From Streptomyces sp. NRRL WC-3626 (lineage in GTDB: Bacteria; Actinomycetota; Actinomycetes; Streptomycetales; Streptomycetaceae), in the NCBI RefSeq assembly GCF_000718785.1, contig NZ_JOCA01000026.1, positions 48,290 through 112,289 of the forward strand: 64,000 nucleotides of DNA, read 5' to 3'. The position numbers and the translations under genes were made by a program. Positions 52,230-60,707 of this stretch are shown here, piece after piece (position 1 is the stretch's first letter; each line of letters starts with the position of its first letter). Under the pieces are notes generated by a model. That model saw only the letters and a list, made by a program, of their open reading frames with translations, ran no database searches and was not told where the DNA came from.

Positions 52230-53063
52230 GTGTCGCCACAGCACGAAACCCCCGCCCCCGCCGGGTCCCGCGAGGAACTGCGGGCCGACTGCGCCGACTG
52301 CTTCGGGCTGTGCTGTGTGGCCCTGCCGTTCGCCCGCTCCGCGGACTTCGCCGCCGACAAGGCCGCCGGGCGGGCCTGCGGCAACCTCCGGACGGATTTC
52401 GGCTGCGGCATCCATGAGCGGCTGCGCGACGAGGGCTACTCCGGCTGTACCGTCTTCGACTGCTTCGGCGCCGGGCAGAAGGTGTCGCAGGTGACCTTCG
52501 GCGGCACCGACTGGCGCCGGGCGCCGGGGTCGGCGCGCGCCATGTTCGAGGTCTTCCCGGTGATGCGGCAGCTGCACGAGCTGCTCTACTACGTCACCGA
52601 GGCGCTCGGTCTCGCGGCGGCCCGGCCCGTCCACGAGGAGCTGGGGCGGGCACGGGCCCGGATCGACGGTCTGACCCGGGGCAGTGCCGAGTCGGTCACC
52701 GGGCTGGACGTGAACGCGCTGCGGGGTGAGGTCAACCCGCTGCTGCTGCGGGCGAGCGAACTCACCCGGGCGCGGGTCCCGGGCCGCCGCAGGAATCACC
52801 GCGGGGCCGATCTGATGGGCGCGAGGCTGTCCGGCGCCGATCTCAGGGGCGCGAGCCTGCGCGGCGCGCTGCTCGTGGCCGCCGACCTCGGCGGGGCGGA
52901 TCTGCGCGAGGCCGATTTGATCGGGGCCGACCTGCGCGACGCGGACGTGCGGGGCGCCGACCTCACCGGCGCCCTGTTCCTCACCCAGGCGCAGCTGAAC
53001 GCGGCCCGGGGCGACGCGGCCACCGTGCTGCCCGCCGGGCTCAGCCGCCCCGCGCACTGGTGA
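52230..53063 (+). CDS. Cys-rich N-terminal domain fused to pentapeptide repeats
   Basis: 277 residues starting at GTG 52230. The N-terminal ~90 residues are rich in Cys (CADCFGLCCVALPF, ACGNLRTDFGCGIH and GYSGCTVFDCFGAG), suggesting a bound metal or Fe-S cluster. A helical part follows. From about residue 190 come pentapeptide repeats A(D/N)LxG (ADLMGARLSGADLRGASLRG, then GADLREADLIGADLRDADVR). Right-handed beta-helices of this kind can mimic DNA, but most are of unknown function. Its end overlaps the convergent molybdenum-hydroxylase gene by 23 bp. Confidence 0.85.
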   Translation: MSPQHETPAPAGSREELRADCADCFGLCCVALPFARSADFAADKAAGRACGNLRTDFGCGIHERLRDEGYSGCTVFDCFGAGQKVSQVTFGGTDWRRAPGSARAMFEVFPVMRQLHELLYYVTEALGLAAARPVHEELGRARARIDGLTRGSAESVTGLDVNALRGEVNPLLLRASELTRARVPGRRRNHRGADLMGARLSGADLRGASLRGALLVAADLGGADLREADLIGADLRDADVRGADLTGALFLTQAQLNAARGDAATVLPAGLSRPAHW

Positions 53064-55146
53064 GTCCGGCGAGCACCTTGTCCGGGGTGAGCGGGAGTTC
53101 TCGGTAGCGGACGCCCGTGGCGTGGTGGACGGCGTTGCCGACGGCGGCCGCGCTGCCCACGTTGCCGATCTCGCCGATCCCCTTGCTGCCCATGGGGTTG
53201 AGGTGGGCGTCGTCCTCGTCGATCCAGTGCGCTTCCACGGCGGGTACGTCGGCGTGGGCGGGCACGTGGTACGACGCGAGGTCGGACTCGGTGAAGTCAC
53301 CGAACGCGGCGTCCATGGTGCTGCCCTCGGTCAGCGCCATGCCCAGCCCCATCACCATGCCGCCGATGAACTGGGAGCGTGCGGTGCGGGCGTTGAGGAC
53401 GCGTCCGGCGGCGAAGACCCCGAGCATCCGGCGCACCCGTACCTCGCCGGTGACGGTGTCGACGGTGACCTCGGCGAAGTGCGCCCCGAAGGCGTGCCGG
53501 GCGTAGGGGCTCTCGGCGTTCGCCCGGCCGTCGGTGTCGGCGCGGGCGGTGACGCCCTCGGCGGGCAGCCTGCCGGTGAGTCCGCCGAGCAGGCCGCCGA
53601 GCCTGGTGCAGGCGTCGTGCACGGCCCAGCCCCAGGAGGCGGTGCCGGAGGATCCTCCGGCGAGGGAGGCCGACGGCAGCTCGCTGTCCCCGATCTCGGT
53701 CCGTACCCGCTCCAGGGGCACGCCGAGGGTGTCGGCCGCGACCTGGGCGAGGACGGTACGGGCTCCCGTGCCGATGTCGGTGGCGTTGATCCGTACGGTG
53801 AAGGTGCCGTCCGGCAGTGCCCGTGCCTCGGCGGTGGACGGCTGGACGAGGACGGGGTAGGTGGCCGCGGCGACGCCGGTGCCGACGAGCAGCGGGCCCT
53901 CCGTCCGCGCACCGGGGCGGGGGTCCCTGCGGTCCCAGCCGAAGCGGCGGGCGCCCTCGCGCAGGCATGCGGCGAGGTTCCTGCTGCTGAAGGGTTTCCC
54001 GCTGTCCGGTTCCCGGTCGGGTTCGTTGCGCAGACGCAGTTGTACGGGGTCCATGCCGAGGGCGGTGGCGAGTTCGTCCATCGCGGACTCCAGGGCGTAC
54101 ATGCCGGGGCTTTCGCCGGGGGCGCGCATCCACGAGGGGCTCGGTACGTCGAGCCGGACCACGCGGTGGAGCGTACGGCTGCTCGGGGTGGCGTACATGA
54201 CGCGTGCGGGGACCGCGGCCTGTTCCACGAACTCCTTGATACGGGAGCTGTGGGTGACGATGTCGTGGGTCAGACCGGTCAGCCGGCCGTCGGGGCCCGC
54301 GCCGAGGCGGAGCCGGTGCAGGGTGGGGGCCCGGTGGCCGACGACGGCGGCCAGCTGCCGGCGGGGCAGGGCCACGGTCACGGGGCGGCCGGTCTCGCGG
54401 GCGGCCATGGCGGCGAGGACGACGTCGGGTCGCGGGGTGCCCTTGGAACCGAAGCCGCCGCCCACATGGCGGGTGTCGACGGTGATCCGGTCCTCGGGCA
54501 GTTCGAACAGGGCGGCGAGTGTGGCGCGTACGGCGTTGCCGCCCTGGCTGGAGGTGTGCACGACGAGCCGGTCCCCCTCCCAGTGCGCCGTGCTCGTGTG
54601 GGGCTCCATGGGGTGGTTGTGCAGCGGCGGCACCCGGTAGGAGACGTCGACGCGGACGGGCGCGGAGTCGACGGCCCCGTCGGGGTCGCCGTACTCGCGG
54701 CGGGCGGGGTGGCCGGCGTTGGCGGTCTCCGGTTCGTACGCCTCGGGGTGATCGGCGGTGAGGGTCACGTCGTGGTCCTCCACGGCGTACTCGACCCGTA
54801 CGGCCCCGGCGGCGGCGCGGGCCTCCTCGAGGGTCCGGGCGACGACGAGGGCGACGAACCATCCCCGGTGCGGCACCCCCGGGTCCTGGAGCACGGCGAG
54901 GGTGGGGTCGCCGGGTTCGGTGAGCCGGGGGGCGTTCTCGTGGGTGAGGACGGTGAGGACGCCGGGCAGGTCCAGGGCGGCCGTGGTGTCGACGGCCGTG
55001 ACCCGGCCGCGGGCGACGGTGGCCGGTACGGGCCAGGCGTGGGCGCGGCCGGGGAGGGGGTGCTCGGCGGCGTAGCGGGCTCCCCCGGTGACCTTCAGGT
55101 GTCCTTCGCGGCGTTCGGCGGCGGCGCCGAGTGCGGTGCCGGTCAT
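53041..55146 (-). CDS. Molybdenum hydroxylase large subunit (PaoC-like, xanthine dehydrogenase family)
   Basis: 701 residues of the Mo-molybdopterin cytosine dinucleotide subunit. It has GHLKVTGGARYAAEHPLPGR at the N-terminus, VGGGFGSKGTPRPDVVLAAM, MRAPGESPGMYALESAMDEL, and the active-site Glu motif GSKGIGEIGNVGSAAAVGNA near the C-terminus. It oxidises aldehydes or N-heterocycles with water as oxygen source. Its ATG overlaps the stop of the FAD subunit by four bases (ATGA). Together with the two genes upstream it forms a PaoABC/YagTSR-like enzyme; the chaperone for cofactor insertion is not in view. Confidence 0.93.
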   Translation of the reverse strand: MTGTALGAAAERREGHLKVTGGARYAAEHPLPGRAHAWPVPATVARGRVTAVDTTAALDLPGVLTVLTHENAPRLTEPGDPTLAVLQDPGVPHRGWFVALVVARTLEEARAAAGAVRVEYAVEDHDVTLTADHPEAYEPETANAGHPARREYGDPDGAVDSAPVRVDVSYRVPPLHNHPMEPHTSTAHWEGDRLVVHTSSQGGNAVRATLAALFELPEDRITVDTRHVGGGFGSKGTPRPDVVLAAMAARETGRPVTVALPRRQLAAVVGHRAPTLHRLRLGAGPDGRLTGLTHDIVTHSSRIKEFVEQAAVPARVMYATPSSRTLHRVVRLDVPSPSWMRAPGESPGMYALESAMDELATALGMDPVQLRLRNEPDREPDSGKPFSSRNLAACLREGARRFGWDRRDPRPGARTEGPLLVGTGVAAATYPVLVQPSTAEARALPDGTFTVRINATDIGTGARTVLAQVAADTLGVPLERVRTEIGDSELPSASLAGGSSGTASWGWAVHDACTRLGGLLGGLTGRLPAEGVTARADTDGRANAESPYARHAFGAHFAEVTVDTVTGEVRVRRMLGVFAAGRVLNARTARSQFIGGMVMGLGMALTEGSTMDAAFGDFTESDLASYHVPAHADVPAVEAHWIDEDDAHLNPMGSKGIGEIGNVGSAAAVGNAVHHATGVRYRELPLTPDKVLAGLTSARGG

Positions 55147-56150
55147 CGGTCCTCCTGGGTACGGGCGGTCCGCGCGAGCCGGGTCAGGACGTCGACGGCG
55201 AGATTGCGGGCGAGGGGGACCTTGTAGCCGTTGTCCCGCAGCGGCCGGGCGGCCTCGAGTTCCAGGCCGACGGCGTGGGCGAAGGCGTCGGCGGTGGCCG
55301 GGGCGCCGCGCAGGGCGGCCTCGGCGCGTTCGGCCCGCCACGGCTTGTGGGCGAGCGCGCCGAAGGCGAGTCCGACGTGCGTGACGGTGCCGTCGTCCGC
55401 CGTGCCGAGGACCGCGGCGACGGAGGCCAGGGCGAACGCGTACGAGGCGCGGTCGCGGGCCTTGCGGTAGGCGGACGGCAGTGACGCGGTGGCGGCGGGG
55501 AGCAGCACGCCGGTGATCAGTTCACCGGGGCGGATCTCGGTGTCCCGCTCCGGGTGGTCGCCGGGCAGCCGGTGGAAGCGGTCCGCCGGGATCTCCCGGG
55601 CGCCGTCGTCGCCGAGGAGTTCCACGCGGGCGCCCAGGGCGGCGAGGGCGACGGACATGTCCGAGGGGTGGGTGGCGACGCAGTGTGCGGAGTGGCCGAG
55701 CACCGCGTGGTCGCGGTGGGTGCCCTCGCGGGCGCCGCAGCCGCTGCCGGGCTCGCGTTTGTTGCACGGTTTGGACAGGTCCTGGAAGTAGGGGCAGCGG
55801 GTGCGCTGGAGCAGGTTGCCGCCGGTGGTGGCGGCGTTGCGCAGCTGTCCGGAGGCGCCCGCGAGGAGGGCCTGGGACAGGGCGGGGTAGCGGTCGCGCA
55901 CCAGGGGGTGGGCCGCGAGGTCGCTGTTGCGGACGGTGGCGCCGACGCGCAGCGAGCCGTCGGGGAGTTCCTCGACGGTGTCCAGGGGCAGCCGGGTGAC
56001 GTCGACGAGGACGTCGGGGCGTTCCACGCCGAGTTTCATCAGGTCGACGAGGTTGGTGCCGCCGCCGAGGCAGCGGGCGCCCGGATGCGCGGCGAGCGCC
56101 CCGGTGGCCTCCTCGACGGTGCCGGCCCGCACGTATGCGAAGGGTTTCAC
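55143..56150 (-). CDS. Molybdenum hydroxylase FAD subunit (PaoB-like)
   Basis: 335 residues starting at GTG: KPFAYVRAGTVEEATGALAA, the FAD loop ARCLGGGTNLVDLMKLGV, and ATTGGNLLQRTRCPYFQDLS. The Cys pattern RCPYFQD, PCNKREPGSGCGA and HCVATHPSD matches the extra [4Fe-4S] cluster of E. coli PaoB, absent from ordinary xanthine dehydrogenase FAD subunits. It abuts the 2Fe-2S gene (zero gap) and overlaps the large-subunit gene by four bases. Confidence 0.93.
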   Translation of the reverse strand: MKPFAYVRAGTVEEATGALAAHPGARCLGGGTNLVDLMKLGVERPDVLVDVTRLPLDTVEELPDGSLRVGATVRNSDLAAHPLVRDRYPALSQALLAGASGQLRNAATTGGNLLQRTRCPYFQDLSKPCNKREPGSGCGAREGTHRDHAVLGHSAHCVATHPSDMSVALAALGARVELLGDDGAREIPADRFHRLPGDHPERDTEIRPGELITGVLLPAATASLPSAYRKARDRASYAFALASVAAVLGTADDGTVTHVGLAFGALAHKPWRAERAEAALRGAPATADAFAHAVGLELEAARPLRDNGYKVPLARNLAVDVLTRLARTARTQEDR

Positions 56151-56666
56151 TCAGCTCACGTCCTCGACGGCCTCGACGATGTGCGGGTAGGCGCCGCAGC
56201 GGCAGAGGTTGCCGCTGAGCCGCTCGCGGATCTCGGCGGCGTCCAGCGGGACGGGCCGTCCCGAGGGGGCGGCCGGGTCGGTCACGTGGGACGGGTGTCC
56301 CGCCGCGGCCTCGGCGAGGGCGCCGACGGCGGAACAGATCTGGCCCGGTGTGCAGTAGCCGCACTGGAAGGCGTCCCGGTCGAGGAAGGCCCGCTGCAGG
56401 GGGTGCGGGGTCTCGCCGCCGTCGGTGAGGCCCTCGACCGTGGTGACCTCGCGGCCGTCGAGGGTGACGGCGAGGAGCAGACAGGTGTTGACGCGGCGGC
56501 CGTCGACGAGGGCGGTGCAGGCCCCGCACTGGCCGTGGTCGCAGCCCTTCTTGGCGCCGGTGAGGCCGAGGTCCTCGCGCAGGAGGTCCAGCAGGACCCG
56601 CCGGTGGTCGAGGTGGAGGGTGTGCGGCTTGCCGTTGACCGTGAGGGTCGTTTCCGAGCGGTGCAC
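56151..56666 (-). CDS. Molybdenum hydroxylase 2Fe-2S subunit (PaoA-like)
   Basis: 171 residues with a plant-type [2Fe-2S] motif GCDHGQCGACTALVDGRRVNTC and an alpha-helical [2Fe-2S] motif CGYCTPGQICSA with CRCGAYPHI. It relays electrons from the molybdenum subunit to FAD. There is no twin-arginine signal, unlike periplasmic PaoA. It is 24 bp after the SRPBCC gene and directly before the FAD subunit. Confidence 0.94.
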   Translation of the reverse strand: MHRSETTLTVNGKPHTLHLDHRRVLLDLLREDLGLTGAKKGCDHGQCGACTALVDGRRVNTCLLLAVTLDGREVTTVEGLTDGGETPHPLQRAFLDRDAFQCGYCTPGQICSAVGALAEAAAGHPSHVTDPAAPSGRPVPLDAAEIRERLSGNLCRCGAYPHIVEAVEDVS

Positions 56667-56690
56667 GGGGATCGCCTTTCCGAAGGGGTG

Positions 56691-57104
56691 TCAGCCGGCG
56701 GCGTTGTCGACGCGCAGCCGGATCTGTTCCTCCAGGCGCCGGAGGCTGCTGTCCAGGGCGTCGGTGACGGCCTTCTCGCCCGGGTCGTGGCCGGCGTCGA
56801 AGAAGGAGAGGTGCACGGTGACCTGGCTGGCCCCGCTGTCGATGCCGGCGACCTGGAGCCAGCCGGCGTAGCCGCCCTGCTCGCGCGTGCCCCATTCGAG
56901 CCGCATCTGGTCCGGCCGGGCGCGGAACAGGGCGGAGGTGTCCTCGTCCAGGCGGTCCTCGTGCACGGTGACGGCGGGGAGCTCCTCCGCGTGCACGTGC
57001 AGGGCTTCGGGCAGCCAGTCGCCCATCTGGTCGACGTTCGCCGCCTGGTCGAAGACGTGCTCGGGGTCGGCGGGCATCGTGTGGGAACGCTCGTACTCGG
57101 TCAT
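56691..57104 (-). CDS. SRPBCC-fold protein in the molybdenum hydroxylase operon
   Basis: 137 residues of START/Bet-v1-like fold: TEYERSHTMPADPEHVFDQA, LRLEWG-like DQMRLEWGTREQGGYAGWLQ and a C-terminal helix LDSSLRRLEEQIRLRV. Related CoxG proteins help membrane binding or maturation of molybdenum hydroxylases, so a similar accessory role is plausible. It is the first gene of a four-gene operon (24-bp gap to the 2Fe-2S gene). Confidence 0.78.
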   Translation of the reverse strand: MTEYERSHTMPADPEHVFDQAANVDQMGDWLPEALHVHAEELPAVTVHEDRLDEDTSALFRARPDQMRLEWGTREQGGYAGWLQVAGIDSGASQVTVHLSFFDAGHDPGEKAVTDALDSSLRRLEEQIRLRVDNAAG

Positions 57105-57413
57105 CGCGGTACCGTCCGTGGGTTCGGGTGCCCGGCGGTACGGGGTGGCTTGCCGAAGACCGCCCGGTGCACCTCGTTCGGGTGTGCGCCGGCTTCCTGA
57201 CGCGAGTGTCGTCCGCGCCGTCGCTGTCCGCCACCGAGACGGGCTCGCCACGGCCGGCGGGGTGTGGCGGCTACGGGTACCCCGCGCGGACCCGGGTGAT
57301 GCGGCCGGATCGAGTAGGCGGTACGGCCGTACCGAGTACGCGTACTCAGGCGCGGCAGGGCGGGCGCGTACGAGGCTGACCGGCAGGAAATCCGTCTGCC
57401 GGAAGGACGTCCC
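57105..57413. other. Divergent control region with twin palindromes
   Basis: 309 bp without a gene between the molybdenum hydroxylase operon and the acyltransferase gene. It contains two adjacent perfect palindromes (57320-57347) and GAAGGA before the TTG start at 57414. Confidence 0.6.
57320..57347. promoter_or_regulatory. Two abutting perfect 14-bp palindromes
   Basis: GGTACGGCCGTACC (57320-57333) is followed without any gap by GAGTACGCGTACTC (57334-57347), 66 bp before the acyltransferase start. Both are exact. They could be two operators, or one site for a tetrameric regulator. Confidence 0.6.
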
Positions 57414-58073
57414 TTGCTCAGCCGTACCGCCGCCGTCCTGCTGCCGCTGTTCGGGCGGCTCACCGTGACCCGTGAGACCGACGGGCCGTTCCCCACGGGC
57501 AGTGTCTTCGTCGCCAACCATGACTCGATGGCCGATCCGGCGCTCGTGCTGGCCGCCCTGCGCCGGGTGGGCGTGACACCGGCCGTGCTGGCGACGGCGG
57601 GGCTGTGGCGCGTACCCGTGCTGGGGCGTGCCCTGGCGCGGGGCGGGCATGTCCCGGTGCACCGGGGGTCGGCCCGGGCCGCGGACGCGCTGGAGGCGGC
57701 GGCGCGGGCGGTGCGGTCGGGGCGGCATGTGCTCATCTACGCGGAAGGGGGGCTGCCGTCGCGCCGGGACGCGGGGTGCGCCGCGCCCCTGCCGTTCCGT
57801 ACCGGGCTGGCCCGGCTCTCGGCGGCCACCGGGGCGGCGGTCGTGCCCGTGGGGCAGGCGGGGGCGCGGCGGCTGGCCTCCGGTACGGCCGCGAAGCAGG
57901 TGGCCGGTGTGCTCACCGCCCCGCTGCGCCGGCCCCGTCTCCATGTGCACATCGGCAGCCCCGTGCGCCTTCCGCCCGGTACGGAGAGCGGCACCAAGAC
58001 GGCGCACCGCATGGTGGACGCCGCCTGGCGGCGGGCCGCCCGGGCCGCGGGCGAGCCGGTCCGGGGCGGCTGA
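57414..58073 (+). CDS. PlsC-like 1-acyl-glycerol-phosphate acyltransferase
   Basis: 219 residues starting at TTG with GAAGGA seven bases upstream. HX4D motif NHDSMAD (about residue 35), a substrate motif GGHVPVHRGSA (about 80) and an EG motif YAEGGLPSR (about 110) mark the acyltransferase fold. It is short and probably membrane-associated through its N-terminus (MLSRTAAVLLPLFGRLTVTR). Natural acceptor unknown. It is convergent with the small HTH protein gene, 7 bp apart. Confidence 0.87.
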   Translation: MLSRTAAVLLPLFGRLTVTRETDGPFPTGSVFVANHDSMADPALVLAALRRVGVTPAVLATAGLWRVPVLGRALARGGHVPVHRGSARAADALEAAARAVRSGRHVLIYAEGGLPSRRDAGCAAPLPFRTGLARLSAATGAAVVPVGQAGARRLASGTAAKQVAGVLTAPLRRPRLHVHIGSPVRLPPGTESGTKTAHRMVDAAWRRAARAAGEPVRGG

Positions 58074-58080
58074 CCGGGCG

Positions 58081-58518
58081 CTACTGGTCGTCGGTGCGGT
58101 CGGTCAGGCGTGCGTAGCGCTGACGGGCGGCCTGCGGGCTGCGCAGTCCGAGGCCGAAGGCGATCTCCGGCCAGGTCATGCCGCGTCCGCGCGCCATCTG
58201 CAGGAGGCCCAGCTCCAGTTCGTCCATCTCCGCGCGGGCACGCGGTACGAGGGTCAGCGCGGCGGTGATGTCCGCGTGGTCCACCTCGGGCTCGCCGTCC
58301 TCGGGCAGCGCGGCGCCGCTGAGCAGGAACGCCACGAGCCGGACCGCCTCGTGCGGGCCGAGCACGCCGGGGTGGATCTGCCGGCGGCGCTGTGCGTCCG
58401 TGGCCGCGTGCCGTTCGGCGATGCGGAACAGCGAGGTGTACACCCGCTGCACGCGCGCCGCGTCGGAACTCGGCGGGGTGAAGGGGTCGTCGGGCTGTGC
58501 GGGAGTGGTCGGAGTCAT
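58081..58518 (-). CDS. Small HTH DNA-binding protein
   Basis: 145 residues: a disordered N-terminus (MTPTTPAQPDDPFTPP), a helical middle, and a C-terminal HTH-like region (MARGRGMTWPEIAFGLGLRS then PQAARQRYARL). It resembles a group of Streptomyces DNA-binding proteins found next to small SRPBCC or transporter genes. Function unknown. The ATG at 58518 has GGGAGG upstream. It is divergent from an AHSA1-type gene, across an AT-rich segment that may hold its operator. Confidence 0.72.
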   Translation of the reverse strand: MTPTTPAQPDDPFTPPSSDAARVQRVYTSLFRIAERHAATDAQRRRQIHPGVLGPHEAVRLVAFLLSGAALPEDGEPEVDHADITAALTLVPRARAEMDELELGLLQMARGRGMTWPEIAFGLGLRSPQAARQRYARLTDRTDDQ

Positions 58519-58529
58519 GCGCCGAGCCT

Positions 58530-58572
58530 CCCAGGGGAAACATTTTGTTGTCAACGGAAAATTGTCTCGGGA
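58530..58572. promoter_or_regulatory. AT-rich operator/promoter segment
   Basis: A markedly AT-rich patch (ATTTTGTTGTCAACGGAAAA, starting about 58542) with GTTGTCAAC, symmetric about its central base, and repeated TTGTC. On the minus strand TTGACA lies about 30 bp before the HTH gene. It probably contains the promoter and the binding site of that regulator. Confidence 0.4.
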
Positions 58573-58647
58573 TGACCGATGACTTCGCCCACGGCGGCAC
58601 GTCTACCTGTGCGACAGACTCACCCACCCGGACAGAGGGACGACACC

Positions 58648-59082
58648 ATGAGCACCGAGACCGCCTTCTCCTACCACCTGACCCGCACGCTGGACGCCCC
58701 CGTGAGCAGGGTGTGGCAGGCGTGGACCACCCCCGACCGGTACGCCCGCTGGTCCTACGCCGCCCCCGGCTCCGTCGAGCAGGACGTACGGCCGGGCGGC
58801 GCCTGGAAGGCCACCATGGTCACGCCGGACGGCGGGCAGTTCCCGCTGACCGGGTCCTACCTCGAGGTCGAGGAGAACCGCCGGCTGGTGGTGGGCATGG
58901 ACGTGCCCGGCAAGGACGCGCAGACGGCGATGACCGTGGAACTCGACGAGGACGGCCCGCGGACGCGCATCGCGCTCCACCAGACCTGCGACACGGTGGA
59001 GGAGCGGGACATGGCCGAGCAGGGCAGCACCATGCTCCTCGACAGCCTGACCGCCTTCCTCGCCGAGGGCGCCGGCGCCTGA
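58648..59082 (+). CDS. AHSA1/START-type SRPBCC domain protein
   Basis: 144 residues: YHLTRTLDAPVSRVWQAWTT, DRYARWSYAAPGSVEQDVRP and GSYLEVEENRRLVVGMDV are the hallmarks of the activator-of-Hsp90-ATPase-1-like family of small-molecule-binding proteins. The ligand is unknown. Start at the ATG at 58648. It is divergent from the small HTH regulator, which probably controls it. Confidence 0.88.
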   Translation: MSTETAFSYHLTRTLDAPVSRVWQAWTTPDRYARWSYAAPGSVEQDVRPGGAWKATMVTPDGGQFPLTGSYLEVEENRRLVVGMDVPGKDAQTAMTVELDEDGPRTRIALHQTCDTVEERDMAEQGSTMLLDSLTAFLAEGAGA

Positions 59083-59165
59083 CCGGGCTCGCGTGGTCGG
59101 AGTCGGCCGCCGGTGCGACGCTGGGGTGGAGAGGTTCCGAGGATCAGAGCCCTGGAGGGAGACCG

Positions 59166-60644
59166 ATGGGACGTGACGTCCCGGCGCTCACCTTCACCCG
59201 CGAGGACCGCCGCCGCTACCGGATCAAGATGCAGGAATGCCTCGACACGTTCGCGCAGATGCTGCGCGAGTCACGGTTCGAGGCCGAGCGGCCCCAGGTG
59301 GGGCTGGAGATCGAACTGAACCTGGTGGACGACCGGGCCGAGCCCGCGATGCGCAACACCGATGTGCTGGAGGCGATCGCGGACCCGGCCTGGGACACCG
59401 AGCTGGGCCGGTTCAACCTCGAGATCAACGTCCCGGCGCGCCGGCTCACCGCGGGCGGTCCCGACTCCTGGGAGTCCGAGATCCGCGCGGCGCTGAACCA
59501 CGCGGAGGAGCGTGCCCGGCCGATCGGCGCCCGGCTGATCATGACGGGCATCCTGCCCACCCTGCGGCAGGAGGACGTGGGCGCGGGGGCGCTGTCGGAG
59601 AACCCCCGCTACCGGCTGCTCAACGACCAGATCTTCGCCGCCCGCGGGGAGGATCTGCGCATCGAGGTCACCGGCATCGACCGGCTGCGGACCTACGCGG
59701 ACTCGATCACTCCGGAGGCCGCCTGCACCAGCACGCAGTTCCACCTCCAGGTGTCACCGGAGCAGTTCGCCGGCTACTGGAACGCGGCGCAGGCGATCGC
59801 CGGGGTCCAGGTCGCGCTCGCCGCCAACTCCCCCTTCCTGTTCGGCAAGGAGCTGTGGCACGAGACCCGGATCCCGCTGTTCGAGCAGGCCACCGACACC
59901 CGCCCGGAGGAGATCAAGGTGCAGGGCGTACGGCCCCGGGTGTGGTTCGGGGAGCGCTGGATCACCAGCGTCTTCGACCTCTTCGAGGAGAACCTGCGCT
60001 ACTTCCCCGCCCTGCTCCCCCTGTGCGACGAGCAGAACCCCGCGCAGACCCTGGAGCGCGGCGACATCCCCGAACTCGGGGAGCTGACCCTGCACAACGG
60101 CACCATCTACCGCTGGAACCGCCCGGTCTACGCCGTCGCCCAGGACAGACCGCATGTGCGGGTGGAGAACCGGGTGCTGCCCGCCGGGCCGACCGTCGCC
60201 GACACGCTCGCCAACGGCGCCTTCTACTACGGGCTCACCCGCGCCCTGGTGGAGGAGGACCGTCCGGTGTGGTCGCGGATGTCGTTCTCGGCCGCCGAGG
60301 ACAATCTGCGGACGGCGGCCCGGTACGGCATCGACGCCCGGCTGTACTGGCCGGGAATGGGCGAGGTGCCGGCGTCCGAACTGGTGCTGCGGCGGCTGCT
60401 GCCGCTCGCCCACCGGGGGCTGGAGCGGTCCGGTATGGACGACGCCTGGCGGGAGCCGCTGCTCGGTGTCATCGAGCAGCGCTGCGTCACCGGCCGCAAC
60501 GGGGCGGTGTGGCAGAAGGAGATGTTCCATCACATCGAGGCGTCCGCGCACTGCGGCCGTCACGAGGCGCTGCGGCTCATGACACGGCAGTACATCGACT
60601 ACATGCACCTCAACGCCCCGGTCCACACCTGGCCCGTCGACTGA
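59166..60644 (+). CDS. Glutamate-cysteine ligase-family (GCS2-type) protein
   Basis: 492 residues: VGLEIELNLVDDRAEPAMRN with the acidic metal-binding triplet, LGRFNLEINVPARRLTAGGP, CTSTQFHLQVSPEQFAGYWN and NGTIYRWNRPVYAVAQDRPH. This is the carboxylate-amine ligase superfamily (GCS2). Streptomyces make mycothiol rather than glutathione, so the substrate pair is uncertain; gamma-glutamyl ligation is the expected chemistry. The ATG at 59166 follows GGAGGGAG. Confidence 0.9.
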   Translation: MGRDVPALTFTREDRRRYRIKMQECLDTFAQMLRESRFEAERPQVGLEIELNLVDDRAEPAMRNTDVLEAIADPAWDTELGRFNLEINVPARRLTAGGPDSWESEIRAALNHAEERARPIGARLIMTGILPTLRQEDVGAGALSENPRYRLLNDQIFAARGEDLRIEVTGIDRLRTYADSITPEAACTSTQFHLQVSPEQFAGYWNAAQAIAGVQVALAANSPFLFGKELWHETRIPLFEQATDTRPEEIKVQGVRPRVWFGERWITSVFDLFEENLRYFPALLPLCDEQNPAQTLERGDIPELGELTLHNGTIYRWNRPVYAVAQDRPHVRVENRVLPAGPTVADTLANGAFYYGLTRALVEEDRPVWSRMSFSAAEDNLRTAARYGIDARLYWPGMGEVPASELVLRRLLPLAHRGLERSGMDDAWREPLLGVIEQRCVTGRNGAVWQKEMFHHIEASAHCGRHEALRLMTRQYIDYMHLNAPVHTWPVD

Positions 60645-60707
60645 TCGGGGCGGGTGCCCGGACCGGGGCGCCGGTGGCGTCCGCGCCGGTGTCGGTGGGC
60701 GCCGGTG

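Noticed and set aside
53122-55227. Plus-strand ORF of 701 codons opposite the molybdenum hydroxylase large subunit
   Set aside because: Shadow with Gly/Val-rich, motif-free translation.
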